The translations under genes were made by a program, and so were the position numbers. A stretch of 64,000 nucleotides of DNA. Source: Phaeobacter sp. J2-8. GTDB taxonomy: Bacteria > Pseudomonadota > Alphaproteobacteria > Rhodobacterales > Rhodobacteraceae. The notes beneath the pieces are model-generated. The model was not told where the DNA came from, searched no databases, and saw nothing but the letters and a program-made list of their open reading frames with translations. Of this stretch, positions 37,872 to 47,426 are shown in pieces (position 1 is the first letter of the stretch; each line of letters starts with the position of its first letter). Where the stretch lies: positions 664,767 through 728,766 of the forward strand of contig NZ_JALIEC010000002.1 of the NCBI RefSeq assembly GCF_022867865.1. The letters run 5' to 3'.

Positions 37872-39266
37872 TTATTGTGGGCTGCTGTGGCCCATTTTGC
37901 GAATTTCGTCAACCAGCGCCGACAGGCCGACAAAGTTTGATCCTTTGACCAAGACGACATCGCCATCCTGAAACGCCCCCGCCAGATCCAGATCCAACCC
38001 GCCGATGGTGTCGCACCATGCGCCGCGTTTTTCCTGTGGCAAGGCAGACCAGAGATGTCTGCAAAGTGGGCCGATGCAATGCACGAGGTCGATGTCATCC
38101 ATCTGATTGGCAAGCGCGGCGTGAAGCGTCGGGGCGGCCTCGCCCAGCTCGCCCATATCGCCAAGCCAGGCGATGCGCCGACCGCCACGGTCGGGGGATG
38201 TTGCCGACAGCACCGCCAGCGACGCCGCCATCGAGGCCGGGTTGGCATTATAACTGTCGTCGATCAATTCAATGGTCCTGGCATCGTCCAGCGAAACCTT
38301 TTGCCGCTCGCCCCTGCCCTGCACCGGATGCCATTCGCCCAGCGCGGCCATGGCCACCGCCCGATCCAGCCCCAGCACATCACAGACCGCCAGCACCCCA
38401 AGACCGTTCATCGCAAAATGTCGCCCGGTGGCGGCAATCTGATAGGTCATTTCACTATAGGCATCACGTGCCGTCGCCAGTGTCGTGCCATCGGTCAGTT
38501 GAACCTGCAAAAGCTGATGATCGGCCTCGGGGACGCCGCCAAACCCAACATATTGCGCGCCGGCGCGTTCCGCCGCTTCGCGCAGAATGGCGGCGGTCTC
38601 GACCTCGGCGTTAAAGACGGCGACGCCACGGTTTTCCAACCCGGCAAGGATCGCGGCCTTTTCCGCGGCGATGCCAGCGATGTCACCAAAGGCCGCAAGA
38701 TGGGCCGGGGCGACAATGGTGATCATTGCCACATGTGGCCGTGCCATGCGCGACAGCGGTGCAATTTCGCCGGGATGGTTCATGCCGATTTCGATCACGG
38801 CAAATTCGGTATCGGCGGGCATGCGCGCCAAGGTCAGCGGCACGCCCCAATGGTTGTTGTAACTGGCCACCGACGCATGGGTGCGGCCAAAGGCCGACAG
38901 GACCTTACGCAACATTTCCTTGGTCGAGGTCTTGCCGACCGAGCCGGTGACCGCAACAACGCGGGCGTCGGTGCGCGCACGTGCGGCACGGCCCAGCGCC
39001 TCTAACCCGGTCAACACGTCATCGACAATCAGCAACGGCGCATCCGCGGCCACGCCTTCGGGGATATGGGTGACCATGGCCGCCGCTGCGCCCTTGGCCA
39101 AGGCCTGCGCCACAAATTCATGGCCGTCCCGCGCCGCTTTCAGCGCCACAAACAGATCACCGGTTTGCAGGGTGCGGGTGTCGATGGACACGCCTGTCGC
39201 CTGCCAGGGGCCAATGGCCTGTCCACCCGTCGCCCGCGCCGCATCCTGTGCGTGCCAAAGCGTCAT
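37872..39266 (-). CDS. murF: UDP-MurNAc-tripeptide--D-Ala-D-Ala ligase MurF
   Basis: The 464-residue Mur ligase has [16 protein letters not shown] (ATP loop, about residues 107-122), [11 protein letters not shown] and [13 protein letters not shown]. It adds the D-Ala-D-Ala made by Ddl to the UDP-MurNAc tripeptide. Its ATG overlaps the stop of murE (ATGA). All marks of a functional enzyme are present. Confidence 0.97.
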   Translation of the reverse strand: MTLWHAQDAARATGGQAIGPWQATGVSIDTRTLQTGDLFVALKAARDGHEFVAQALAKGAAAAMVTHIPEGVAADAPLLIVDDVLTGLEALGRAARARTDARVVAVTGSVGKTSTKEMLRKVLSAFGRTHASVASYNNHWGVPLTLARMPADTEFAVIEIGMNHPGEIAPLSRMARPHVAMITIVAPAHLAAFGDIAGIAAEKAAILAGLENRGVAVFNAEVETAAILREAAERAGAQYVGFGGVPEADHQLLQVQLTDGTTLATARDAYSEMTYQIAATGRHFAMNGLGVLAVCDVLGLDRAVAMAALGEWHPVQGRGERQKVSLDDARTIELIDDSYNANPASMAASLAVLSATSPDRGGRRIAWLGDMGELGEAAPTLHAALANQMDDIDLVHCIGPLCRHLWSALPQEKRGAWCDTIGGLDLDLAGAFQDGDVVLVKGSNFVGLSALVDEIRKMGHSSPQ

Positions 39267-40744
39267 GGTTGCACCCCGTCCAGCGCCGCGACCGCCACGC
39301 TGGCCTGCTCGACATCGTCAAACGGATAGACCGTATCTCCGACCACCTGGCCGCTTTCATGGCCCTTGCCACATATCAAAAGCGCGTCGCCCGCGCCCAG
39401 CATATCCACCCCGCGCAAGATCGCCTCGGCGCGGTCGCCCACCTCTGTTGCCTCGGGTCCGGCGCCCTGCAGGACGGCGGCACGAATGTCGCCGGGGTCT
39501 TCGCTGCGGGGATTGTCATCGGTCACAATCACCAGATCCGCCGCATCGCGCGCCGCTTCGCCCATCAGCGGGCGTTTGCCGGTGTCGCGATCGCCGCCGG
39601 CCCCCACAATGGCGATCAAGCGGCCCATCACATGCGGGCGCAAAGCCGTCAGCGCGGTTTTCACTGCATCCGGCGTATGGGCGTAATCGACAAAAACCGC
39701 CGCACCATTGCCGCGCGTCGCCGCCAGTTGCATCCGGCCGCGCACGTTTTCAAGATCATTGAAGGTGTCGAACACCTGTGTGGCCTCGGCCCCTGCCGCA
39801 ATCACCAGCGCCGCAGCCATCAGAACGTTGTCAGCCTGAAATCCGCCGATCAGATTCAACCGCGCCTGATGGGGTTGGCCCTGCCATTCAAACCGCAGAT
39901 CCTGACCGGTGGTGTCAAACCGTTGCGCCACCAGACGCAGATCGCATTCCGGGCCATGCCCCACCCGCAGAACCTGTTGCCCGCGCACGGTGACCACCGG
40001 CTCCAGCTGCGCAATCACATCGTCATCCATGTTCAGAACCGCAACGCCGTCTTCGGGCAGAACGCGGGTAAACAGACCGGATTTGGCCGCCAGATAGGCG
40101 TCAAAGGTCTTGTGATAGTCCAGATGATCCTGGGTAAAGTTGGTGAAACCCGCCGCCCGCAAATGCACCCCGTCCAACCGCCGTTGGTCAAGCCCATGGG
40201 AAGAGGCCTCCATCGCGGCATGGGTGATGCCGTTTTCGGCGGCCGCCGCCAGCGCCCGGTGCAAAGTCACCGGTTCCGGTGTTGTATGGGCCAGAGGGGC
40301 CTGCCAACTGCCTTCAACCCCGGTGGTGCCAAGGTTGACTGCGGGCAGGTCCAGAAGATTCCAGATCTGGCGACAGAAGGTCGACACCGAGGTTTTGCCG
40401 TTTGTGCCGGTCACCGCCACCATGTGGCGCGGCTGTACACCAAACCAAAGCGCCGATGTGAATGCCAGCACCTGACGCGGATCCTGGGCGACGATCAACG
40501 CCGCATGCGACGCATCCAGAACATCGGCTGCAATGCGCGCGCCCTTGGCATCGGTCAGGATCGCCGACGCGCCCATGCGCAGGGCATATTGAATGAACTC
40601 GCCGCCATGGACCTGACTGCCCGGCAGAGCGGCAAACAGAAAACCGGGCTTCACCTCGCGGCTGTCTACCGTGATGCCGGTAATCTCGGCTTCGGCCCCG
40701 CCGCGAGCATTCAGGCCAAGATCGGCCAAGGTTTTGGATGTCAT
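39263..40744 (-). CDS. murE: UDP-MurNAc-L-Ala-D-Glu--2,6-diaminopimelate ligase MurE
   Basis: The 493-residue ligase has VAVTGTNGKTSVSTF (ATP loop), EASSHGLDQRRLDG, YAHTPDAVKTAL and the substrate motif DNPRSEDP. The DNPR sequence marks specificity for meso-diaminopimelate, so the organism has DAP-type peptidoglycan. It is 44 bases downstream of ftsI and overlaps murF. Confidence 0.97.
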   Translation of the reverse strand: MTSKTLADLGLNARGGAEAEITGITVDSREVKPGFLFAALPGSQVHGGEFIQYALRMGASAILTDAKGARIAADVLDASHAALIVAQDPRQVLAFTSALWFGVQPRHMVAVTGTNGKTSVSTFCRQIWNLLDLPAVNLGTTGVEGSWQAPLAHTTPEPVTLHRALAAAAENGITHAAMEASSHGLDQRRLDGVHLRAAGFTNFTQDHLDYHKTFDAYLAAKSGLFTRVLPEDGVAVLNMDDDVIAQLEPVVTVRGQQVLRVGHGPECDLRLVAQRFDTTGQDLRFEWQGQPHQARLNLIGGFQADNVLMAAALVIAAGAEATQVFDTFNDLENVRGRMQLAATRGNGAAVFVDYAHTPDAVKTALTALRPHVMGRLIAIVGAGGDRDTGKRPLMGEAARDAADLVIVTDDNPRSEDPGDIRAAVLQGAGPEATEVGDRAEAILRGVDMLGAGDALLICGKGHESGQVVGDTVYPFDDVEQASVAVAALDGVQP

Positions 40745-40788
40745 GCGTCCCCCGGTACTGGCCCGATCATGGACCGGTCATGCGCCTT

Positions 40789-42576
40789 TCAATGGTTGAT
40801 CAAACTTATACCAGCGAGTTCCGCGGGTTCAATCGTTGGCCGCAATCCAAGCAGCGGCGCAAGCCGTTCAATCATTTCGGCGGCCACCGGAACCGCCGTC
40901 CAGCCAGCGGTACGGCGCAATTGGCCCGCCGCATGAATTTCCGGCTCATCCAGGGTGACGATCAGCACATATTTCGGCTTGTCGATCGGAAAGATCGAGG
41001 CAAAGGTCGCAATCACCTTGTCATCGTAATAGCCGCCCTTGGGCTTTGGCTTGTCGGCGGTGCCGGTCTTGCCGCCCACGGCATAGCCTTTGACATCGCC
41101 AAAGCTGGCGGTGCCATCCGGGTGGCTGACCACCAAACGCAACATCGCCCGCGACGCCGCCGAGGCGCTGGCCGACATCACCCGCTCCCCATAATTCGCC
41201 CCGTTTTGGCGCAGCAGGGTTGGGGTGATCTTGTAGCCGCCATTGGCCACCGTCGCATAGGCCGAGGCCAGATGCAGCGGCGAGGCCGACAGCCCGTGAC
41301 CGTAGGAAATCGTCATGGTCGACAGTTCTGACCAATGCGGCGGCAGCAACGGGCGCGCGGCCTTGGCCTCTTGCAGCTCGATATCCTTGACGTCAAAGAA
41401 GCCAAGCTTTTGCAGGAATTCCTTTTGCCGCGGCACACCGATCATCTGGGCCAGACGGGCGGTCCCGATGTTCGATGATTTCACAATGACCTTGGTGACC
41501 GACAATTCCTTGCCGTAATTGTGGAAATCGCGAATGCGGTGTTTGCCCCACTTCAGCGGGCCGCGAATATCGACCGGGGTCGACGGATTGACCAGGCCGA
41601 TGTCCATTGCCTGAGCAGCGGCAAAGATCTTGAAGGTCGAGCCAAGCTCATACACCCCCTGCACCGCGCGGTTGAACAGCGGGCTGATCGAGGGGTCGTC
41701 GCCAAGCGCAGGCAAAGGTCGGTCGTTGGGGTCAAAATCCGGCAGACTGGCCAGCGCCAGAACCTCGCCGCTGTGCACATCCATCAGGATCGTCGCCGCA
41801 CCTTTGGCATTCATGATCTTCATGCCGCCATAAAGCACCTTTTCCGCCGCCGCCTGCAGCGTCAGATCAAGCGACAATTCCAGCGGCGCGCCCTCACGCG
41901 CGGGGTCGCGCAGCAGGTCGTCATGGAACTTCTCGATACCGGCGGTGCCGATGACCTCGGCCGAATGCACGCCTTCGCGGCCAAATCCATAACCGCCCAG
42001 CACATGCGACGCCAACGCGCCATTGGGATAAAGCCGCATCTCGCGCGGTCCGAACAACAGACCCGGCTCGCCGATATCATGCACCGCCTGCTTCTGTTCC
42101 GGGCTGAGCTTCTTGCGAATCCACATGAATTTGCGGTCCGAGGTGAACCGCTTGGTCAGATCCTCAACATCCAGATCAGGAAAGATCTTGCCCAGTTCCG
42201 CCGCCGCCCGCACCGGATCAACCATCTGTTGCGGATGGGCATAAAGCGAATGGGTCTCCATGTTGGTGGCCAGAAGCCGCCCCTTGCGATCCACGATATC
42301 CGCCCGTTGCGCCACGATGCTGGCCCCATTGCTGGCACCGCGTGGTTCCGCCGGTTCAGACGCCGCAAGCAGCCCCATCCGCGCGCCAATCACCAAAAAG
42401 GCGCAGAAATACATGATCCCCATCAGCAGCAGGCGCTGTTCGGCGCGCACCCGCAAACGGTCGCGCATATCCTCGTGCCGCAACCGGATGTTTTCCCGTT
42501 CGATGGCGTCGGGATTTTCACCTTTTTGGCGGGCCTCCAGAATACGGGCCAGCGGGCGCAGCGGCGTGCGGATCAT
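40789..42576 (-). CDS. ftsI: Division-specific transpeptidase FtsI (PBP3)
   Basis: The 595-residue protein has a short cytosolic head, one membrane helix (LLLMGIMYFCAFLVIGARMG, about residues 48-67), a PBP dimerisation domain and a transpeptidase domain. The catalytic motifs are GSTFK (Ser nucleophile), SSN and KTGTADKP. It cross-links septal peptidoglycan with FtsW. The ATG overlaps the ftsL stop (ATGA). It ends 44 bases before murE. Confidence 0.97.
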   Translation of the reverse strand: MIRTPLRPLARILEARQKGENPDAIERENIRLRHEDMRDRLRVRAEQRLLLMGIMYFCAFLVIGARMGLLAASEPAEPRGASNGASIVAQRADIVDRKGRLLATNMETHSLYAHPQQMVDPVRAAAELGKIFPDLDVEDLTKRFTSDRKFMWIRKKLSPEQKQAVHDIGEPGLLFGPREMRLYPNGALASHVLGGYGFGREGVHSAEVIGTAGIEKFHDDLLRDPAREGAPLELSLDLTLQAAAEKVLYGGMKIMNAKGAATILMDVHSGEVLALASLPDFDPNDRPLPALGDDPSISPLFNRAVQGVYELGSTFKIFAAAQAMDIGLVNPSTPVDIRGPLKWGKHRIRDFHNYGKELSVTKVIVKSSNIGTARLAQMIGVPRQKEFLQKLGFFDVKDIELQEAKAARPLLPPHWSELSTMTISYGHGLSASPLHLASAYATVANGGYKITPTLLRQNGANYGERVMSASASAASRAMLRLVVSHPDGTASFGDVKGYAVGGKTGTADKPKPKGGYYDDKVIATFASIFPIDKPKYVLIVTLDEPEIHAAGQLRRTAGWTAVPVAAEMIERLAPLLGLRPTIEPAELAGISLINH

Positions 42577-42932
42577 GGCTCTTGCTCCTCACCTTGTGAT
42601 GACACAGCCACCGGATTGGTGATCGGCTCCATATTATCAAAGTCCGGCATCGGGAAAGTCACCTGGTCGATATTGGCAAAATGATGGGGGCGCAGCGGCA
42701 AAAGCCCAAGACGGTCAAAGTTCAGCTCTGCCAGATCGCGCAGCCGGTCTGGCCGGTTCAAATAGGCCCATTCCGCCCGCAACACCGAAAGCCGCGACCG
42801 CGCCGTGCCAATGTCACGCTGCAATTGTGCCGATTTTTCAATTGCTTCCTGAGTTCGGTAATTTTCATGATAGGCCCAGAACGCCAAACCGATCACCGCC
42901 AAAGATGTCAGGATATACAAGAACGACCGCAT
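42573..42932 (-). CDS. ftsL: Cell division protein FtsL
   Basis: The 119-residue protein has the FtsL layout: a very short N-terminus, one membrane helix (YILTSLAVIGLAFWAY, residues about 6-21) and a heptad-rich periplasmic segment (SAQLQRDIGTARSRLSVLRAEW), then a short tail. Its position between rsmH and ftsI, with overlapping codons on both sides, supports the call even though FtsL is poorly conserved in sequence. Confidence 0.92.
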   Translation of the reverse strand: MRSFLYILTSLAVIGLAFWAYHENYRTQEAIEKSAQLQRDIGTARSRLSVLRAEWAYLNRPDRLRDLAELNFDRLGLLPLRPHHFANIDQVTFPMPDFDNMEPITNPVAVSSQGEEQEP

Positions 42933-43924
42933 TACCTTTTCCCCTTCAGCTGCGGCATGGCAATTGCGCTGGGATCGACCGCCCCCGCGGGCATATCCGT
43001 GCGCCGCGCCACCCGAAGCCGCGATGACCGCGACCTTGGGTTTTCCTCCAGCTCCTGATCATCCGGGCCCACGGCCTTGCGTGTGAGAATATCGAATTGG
43101 GCGGGCACCACGGCGGTTTGCGGCGCATAGCGATTGGTATTGCCGGAATGGCCGGCACGGGCGGTAAAGAACCGTTTGACCATGCGGTCCTCGATCGAAT
43201 GAAAGGTCACAACCGCCAGAAGACCACCGGGTTTCAACACCCGTTCGGCGGCCATAAGCCCCTGAAACAATTCCTTGTATTCGTCGTTGACCGCGATGCG
43301 CAGCGCCTGAAAGCTGCGGGTTGCGGGGTGGCTTTGGCCGGGTTTCGACCGTGGCAGGGACCGTTCGATCACCCCGGCCAATTGCAACGTGGTTTCAAAC
43401 GGGGTGTCCGCCCGCACCCGTGCAATATTCTTGGCAATGCGCCGCGAGGCACGCTCTTCCCCATAGGTGAACAGGATTGCGGCCAATTCTTCTTCGCTCA
43501 GATTGTTGACCAGATCGGCGGCGCTGACGCCCTGTTGGCTCATCCGCATGTCCAACGGCCCGTCCCGCATGAAGGAAAATCCGCGTTCGGCGCGGTCCAG
43601 CTGCATCGAAGACACACCCAGATCAAGCACCACGCCGTCCACCTGATCGGCGACTTCGTCCATTGCCGAGAACACGGTTTTTTCCGGGCGCACGCGCGCG
43701 CCATAGTCCCCGAGCCAATCTGCCGCCATTTCGAAGGCCAGCGGATCGCGGTCAATTGCGACCACCTTATCCGCCCCGGCCTCTAATAATGCGCGGGTAT
43801 AGCCGCCGGCCCCGAATGTGCCGTCGATCCAGGTGCCCGTGACCGGCGACACCGCCTTGATCAATGGGCGGATAAGGACGGGAACATGCGGCGCGGCGTC
43901 GGGTTTATGTGGGGCTGCGGCCAT
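42932..43924 (-). CDS. rsmH: 16S rRNA m4C1402 methyltransferase RsmH (MraW)
   Basis: The 330-residue methyltransferase has [15 protein letters not shown], the SAM loop [14 protein letters not shown] (residues about 34-47), [14 protein letters not shown] and [19 protein letters not shown]. It N4-methylates C1402 of 16S rRNA. It is the second gene of the dcw cluster: mraZ ends four bases upstream, and ftsL begins at its stop codon (TAATG). Confidence 0.97.
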   Translation of the reverse strand: MAAAPHKPDAAPHVPVLIRPLIKAVSPVTGTWIDGTFGAGGYTRALLEAGADKVVAIDRDPLAFEMAADWLGDYGARVRPEKTVFSAMDEVADQVDGVVLDLGVSSMQLDRAERGFSFMRDGPLDMRMSQQGVSAADLVNNLSEEELAAILFTYGEERASRRIAKNIARVRADTPFETTLQLAGVIERSLPRSKPGQSHPATRSFQALRIAVNDEYKELFQGLMAAERVLKPGGLLAVVTFHSIEDRMVKRFFTARAGHSGNTNRYAPQTAVVPAQFDILTRKAVGPDDQELEENPRSRSSRLRVARRTDMPAGAVDPSAIAMPQLKGKR

Positions 43925-43927
43925 TTT

Positions 43928-44434
43928 TCAAACGCCTCCGACCGGTCCATCAAGGAATGACATGGGATCGAAGTCTTCCGGCAGTTCTTCCAGCCATGCT
44001 TCGGTCTTGGCCAGTTCTTCATTTTCATAGGTCTCGGGGTTCCAGATCTGGAACGTATCGCCGGCCGCAATGAAGAAGGCCTCTTTCTCAAGATTGATTC
44101 TGTTGCGCAGTTTCGCAGGCAGGACCAGTCGGCCGGTCTCGTCCACATTGGTGGGGAAGGATTGCCCGTGGAACATATGCTGCAACATTTTCCGTTCCAT
44201 GGATGCACGCGGCAGAGCGTCGATTTTCTTGTCGACCTCTTCGATGGCTTCCATGGTGTAACATTCAAGGCAGTTGAGCTTCTTGTTGCCGTAGACAATC
44301 ACAAGCTCCGGGTTTTCTCCGACTTTCCAGTTGGGATCAGCGGCCTCGATCACACGGCGAAAGCCGGCCGGGATCGACACCCTGCCCTTTGCATCCACCT
44401 TGTGATGGCTTTCGCCTCTGAACCTGCGGCTCAC
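43928..44434 (-). CDS. mraZ: Transcriptional regulator MraZ
   Basis: The GTG at 44434 follows AAGGAC and starts SRRFRGESHHKVDAKGR, the usual alphaproteobacterial MraZ beginning. The longer open frame upstream runs through a terminator hairpin and is rejected. The 168-residue protein has two SpoVT/AbrB-like repeats (KVDAKGRVSIPAGFR and NVDETGRLVLPAKLR). MraZ forms a ring and binds tandem TGGG-type repeats to control the dcw operon. Candidate repeats of that kind lie 280-680 bases upstream, and a terminator lies 50 bases upstream. Confidence 0.95.
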   Translation of the reverse strand: MSRRFRGESHHKVDAKGRVSIPAGFRRVIEAADPNWKVGENPELVIVYGNKKLNCLECYTMEAIEEVDKKIDALPRASMERKMLQHMFHGQSFPTNVDETGRLVLPAKLRNRINLEKEAFFIAAGDTFQIWNPETYENEELAKTEAWLEELPEDFDPMSFLDGPVGGV

Positions 44435-44483
44435 TGTCCTTGCCGTCCTTTGCCTCGCGCCCCGTGTTTTCCCCAATTTGAAA

Positions 44484-44526
44484 TGGAAAACGGCGGGTTG
44501 ATCTGCTGCCACTGATCAACCCGCCG
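44484..44526 (-). terminator. Strong intrinsic terminator in the mraZ leader
   Basis: CGGCGGGTTGATC (44491-44503) and GATCAACCCGCCG (44514-44526) form a perfect 13-pair stem with a ten-base loop. On the minus strand TTTTCCATTTC follows. It lies 50 bases before the mraZ GTG, so most leader transcripts should stop before the operon. Confidence 0.88.
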
Positions 44527-44700
44527 CCCATGTCCCGCTTGGCGGGAAGTCCAGCTGCGCGCGCCACCTGGGGGGATGTCTGCTCGCCCGCGCGCCGGAT
44601 TCTGTTCACGATGAAAGACGGTGCCTGTATGAAACCATTTTTATTGTTTTTGAGTATTCGGTGCGGGGTCTTTGTTGCCCCTTGTTCCGTCCCTCATCGT
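44484..44700 (-). ncRNA. UpsM-like sRNA from the mraZ 5' leader (candidate)
   Basis: In Rhodobacter sphaeroides an abundant sRNA, UpsM, is made from the mraZ 5' UTR by partial termination. Here a strong terminator ends a leader just upstream of mraZ, and the preceding 200 bases hold further stems (TCCCGC-CAA-GCGGGA near 44530-44545). A possible -10 element, TAGTAT, lies at 44702-44707 on the minus strand. Its -35 partner is not clear. The 5' end is therefore a guess. The similarity is of position and architecture; I cannot compare primary sequence here. Confidence 0.5.
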
Positions 44701-44715
44701 GATACTAGGGATGCC

Positions 44716-44755
44716 ATGGGAAATCATGGAAATCAACTGCTCTTTATGGGAAATC
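44716..44755 (+). promoter_or_regulatory. TGGGAAATC direct repeats upstream of the mraZ leader (cluster 1)
   Basis: TGGGAAATC occurs at 44717 and 44747 and TGGAAATC at 44727, spaced 10 and 20 bases and so on one helical face. They overlap or flank the likely leader promoter. Known MraZ boxes are TGGG direct repeats about 9-10 bases apart. Orientation here is opposite to mraZ transcription. Confidence 0.5.
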
Positions 44756-44881
44756 TCCCCTACAGTTTGTTCACAGGGGCTGTGGAAAACTAAATATTGC
44801 GGCGAAATCGCGGTCTAGCGTGGAATTTCTAGCGAAAGAGATCCCGGCCCAACACTATATGTGGTAAGGCACTGGAACGCG

Positions 44882-44903
44882 CCCAACGGCCCATGATTTC
44901 CCA
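44882..44903 (-). promoter_or_regulatory. TGGG direct repeats upstream of mraZ (cluster 2)
   Basis: On the minus strand TGGG begins at 44903, 44893 and 44885 (spacing 10 and 8). The first is part of TGGGAAATC, the same nonamer as in cluster 1. It is a candidate MraZ-binding site, inferred from pattern. Confidence 0.4.
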
Positions 44904-45018
44904 AAAAAATTGCAACGAGACGCCCAAAATAGCGGCGCGGCCCGGTTTCAGCCCGCAGAATCACGCGAGAGTGGTCAAATTTGATTCGTCTTGAGGGGCA
45001 ATTGGCGGTCGAAAACCG

Positions 45019-45110
45019 CATTTCCCAAGATCGTCCCACGAATTCCCGTATTTCCCATCCATTCCCGTTGTCCTGCCCGGCATTGCCCCCGTTTGCCCCT
45101 GCTGGCCCAT
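45019..45110 (-). promoter_or_regulatory. Nine phased GGG repeats far upstream of mraZ (cluster 3)
   Basis: On the minus strand, G-runs of three to five recur about every 9-12 bases over 90 bases, several as TGGG or CGGG followed by AAT. The strict core has spacings 10, 9, 10 and 11. This is an extended helically phased array of the MraZ-box type. A G-quadruplex explanation is less likely because the spacers are long. Confidence 0.45.
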
Positions 45111-45219
45111 TCAAAAGCCTTCGATCCTGTAGACCCGGGGCCACAACGCGCGGATTTGACGCCGGATGGGTCAAAATGGCCGCTTGTCACAATGCATTTG
45201 CGTGACTAGACGAAAGCAC

Positions 45220-45390
45220 GCTTTGGTTCGGGCCTCGCAAGAGGTCCGTGAAAAGGGAACGCGGTGCAAACCCGCGACTGCCCCCGCAACTGTGAGCGGC
45301 GAGCAAACCCGGAAATTGCCACTGTGGCCCCCTTTTGGGCTGCGGGAAGGCCCGGGGATGTGACGACCCGCGAAGTCAGGAGACCTGCCA
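45220..45390 (+). ncRNA. Cobalamin (AdoCbl-type) riboswitch
   Basis: The element has the conserved pieces in order: GGTCCGTGAAAAGGGAA, GCGGTGCAAACCCGCGACTG in part, CCCCGCAACTGTGA, GCCACTG, GGGAAGGCCC, and the B12 box AAGTCAGGAGACCTGCC. It lies 140 bases before the start of a btuB-type receptor gene, followed by btuF, btuC and btuD. Cobalamin binding should lower expression of the uptake operon. Confidence 0.97.
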
Positions 45391-45530
45391 GGCGATCACC
45401 CTATCCGGGCGCGGGGCGTGCGATGGATAACGGCAACCCCGTTGCGGTGATTTCACTGAGACGGGGGGTGACCTCCGGTTTGATTAACAATCGGCCCTTT
45501 GCACTCACGGGGCCAATCGGAGGGACAGAC

Positions 45531-47426
45531 ATGACCCGAACACAACTTCTGACAACCGCGGCCCTGCCCGCATTGTTGTCCGCACCGGCCTTTGCACAGG
45601 ACGATCCCTATGATCTGGGCGTCCTGATCCTGTCCGCCGGATACGAGGCCGTGGCCGAAGACGAAACCGGCGTTGCCGTGGATGTCATCACAGAAGAAGA
45701 GCTGGAGGCCACCGGCGAGACCCGAGCCATTGATTTCCTGGCCCGCCAACCCGGCGTCACCCTGCGCACCACCGGCCCATTGGGCACCACAGCCGGTGTA
45801 TTCATTCGCGGCGTGAACCAGAACAATATCGCGGTGCGCGTCGATGGCATCGACGTCTCTGACCCGTCCGGCCCACAGGTGGCTTATGATTTTGGCGGCT
45901 TGATGACCTCTGACATCTCGCGGATTGAAATCCTGCGCGGTTCGCAATCGGCGCTTTATGGATCCGAAGCCCTGGGCGGGGTGATCAATATCACCACCAA
46001 ACGCGCCACCCGCGACGGGCTGAGCGTTCAGATGGCGGCGGAATATGGCGCCTATGAAAGCCTGCGGTCGTCGGTCACCTTTGCCAACAAGGGCGAAGGC
46101 CACGAAAGCGCGCTGACCCTGTCCTATGCCAACAGCGACGGATTTTCCGCCGCCGACGAAAACGATGGCAACGACGAGGCCGACGGTTTCAACGCCAAGC
46201 GCCTGAGCTTTGCCGGCAGCTATGATCTGGGCAGCCCCGACACGGTCCTGCATCTGTCGGCGTTCAGCGAAGAATCGACCTATGATTACGATGAAACCTC
46301 CGGCGGTGTGCCATTGGATGGCAGTTCGGATGAGGTCACCGAGAAACAACAGGACGGCCTGCGCATCGCGCTGGATTTCGTCACCGGTGGCTTTGATCAC
46401 ACGGTCTCGGCCTCTTATTTCCGTATTGATCGCACCCTGACCGGCTCCGCTGCCAGCTTTGGCGGCGTGTCCGATGATCAATTCGACTATACCGGCACGC
46501 GGATGGAATACCGCTATCAGGGCGGCGTTGATCTGACCGACACCACCCGTTTGGTGTTCGGCGCCGACCACACGGTCGAGGAATTCGACACCTCCCTGAC
46601 GCTCGATCACTCGATCTTTGGGCTTTATACCGATGGGCAAAGCCATGACACGTCGGTCACCGGTCTCTTTGCCGAGGTGACAGCCGCGCCCAGCACGGAT
46701 TGGAACCTGTCGGCGGCGCTGCGTTATGACGAACATTCCGAATTTGGCGGCTTCACCACCGGGCGGCTGTCGGCGGTCTATCGCCCGACAGAGGATCTGA
46801 TCTTCCGGGCCAATGCCGCAACCGGGTTCCGCGCCCCGTCGGGGTATGAGCTTTATGATGGCTTTGCCGGCAATTCGGATCTTGATCCCGAAACATCCAA
46901 GAGTTTCGACCTTGGTGTCGAGAAACGCTTTGGCGACCGGGGCTACATCCGTGCCACGGCCTTTCATATCGAGGCAGAGGACATCATCGACTATTCCTTT
47001 ACCGCTGGCACCTATGTGCAGGCCTCTGGAACCTCGACCCGGCAGGGCATCGAATTGGCTGGCGGCACAGAGCTGTGGCAGGGCGTGCGGCTTGACGGCT
47101 CTTACACCTGGACCGACAGCTTTGCCGATGCCGATCTGGATAGCTCGAGCTGGTCCGCCGCAGTTCCCGGCCATCAGGCCGCTGCCACTGTGACCGCAGA
47201 TTTCGGCAGCCAGACCAGCCTGGCCGTCACCGGTCTTTGGGCTGGGGATCGCGCAGAGGGGCTTGACCCCTATGGCGTGTTGAATTCGACCCTGACATAC
47301 AAGGTGATGGACAACGCGGAAATCTACCTGAGGATCGAAAACGTCTTTGACGAGGAATACCAAACCGCACCGGGCTATGGCACATCGGACCGCGCGGCGT
47401 ATTTTGGAATCCGTGCGTCTTTGTAA
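45531..47426 (+). CDS. btuB: TonB-dependent vitamin B12 receptor BtuB
   Basis: The ATG at 45531 follows GGAGGGAC and starts a signal peptide (MTRTQLLTTAALPALL...AFAQ). The open frame upstream runs through the riboswitch and is rejected. The 631-residue protein has a plug domain (ETRAIDFLARQPGVTLR, VRVDGIDVSDPSGP, RGSQSALYGSEALGGVINI) and a 22-strand barrel ending YFGIRASL. Being directly behind a B12 riboswitch and ahead of btuFCD fixes cobalamin as substrate. It imports B12 across the outer membrane using TonB energy. Confidence 0.96.
   Translation: MTRTQLLTTAALPALLSAPAFAQDDPYDLGVLILSAGYEAVAEDETGVAVDVITEEELEATGETRAIDFLARQPGVTLRTTGPLGTTAGVFIRGVNQNNIAVRVDGIDVSDPSGPQVAYDFGGLMTSDISRIEILRGSQSALYGSEALGGVINITTKRATRDGLSVQMAAEYGAYESLRSSVTFANKGEGHESALTLSYANSDGFSAADENDGNDEADGFNAKRLSFAGSYDLGSPDTVLHLSAFSEESTYDYDETSGGVPLDGSSDEVTEKQQDGLRIALDFVTGGFDHTVSASYFRIDRTLTGSAASFGGVSDDQFDYTGTRMEYRYQGGVDLTDTTRLVFGADHTVEEFDTSLTLDHSIFGLYTDGQSHDTSVTGLFAEVTAAPSTDWNLSAALRYDEHSEFGGFTTGRLSAVYRPTEDLIFRANAATGFRAPSGYELYDGFAGNSDLDPETSKSFDLGVEKRFGDRGYIRATAFHIEAEDIIDYSFTAGTYVQASGTSTRQGIELAGGTELWQGVRLDGSYTWTDSFADADLDSSSWSAAVPGHQAAATVTADFGSQTSLAVTGLWAGDRAEGLDPYGVLNSTLTYKVMDNAEIYLRIENVFDEEYQTAPGYGTSDRAAYFGIRASL

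Noticed and set aside
45019..45110. G-quadruplex at the nine G-runs upstream of mraZ
   Set aside because: Spacers of six to nine bases between three-G runs make a stable quadruplex less likely than a phased protein-binding array.
44435..45219. Several short open frames, and a possible rnpB gene, in the mraZ leader region
   Set aside because: The frames lack signals or homology, and the region is better explained by leader RNA and regulatory repeats. No RNase P RNA core motifs were found.
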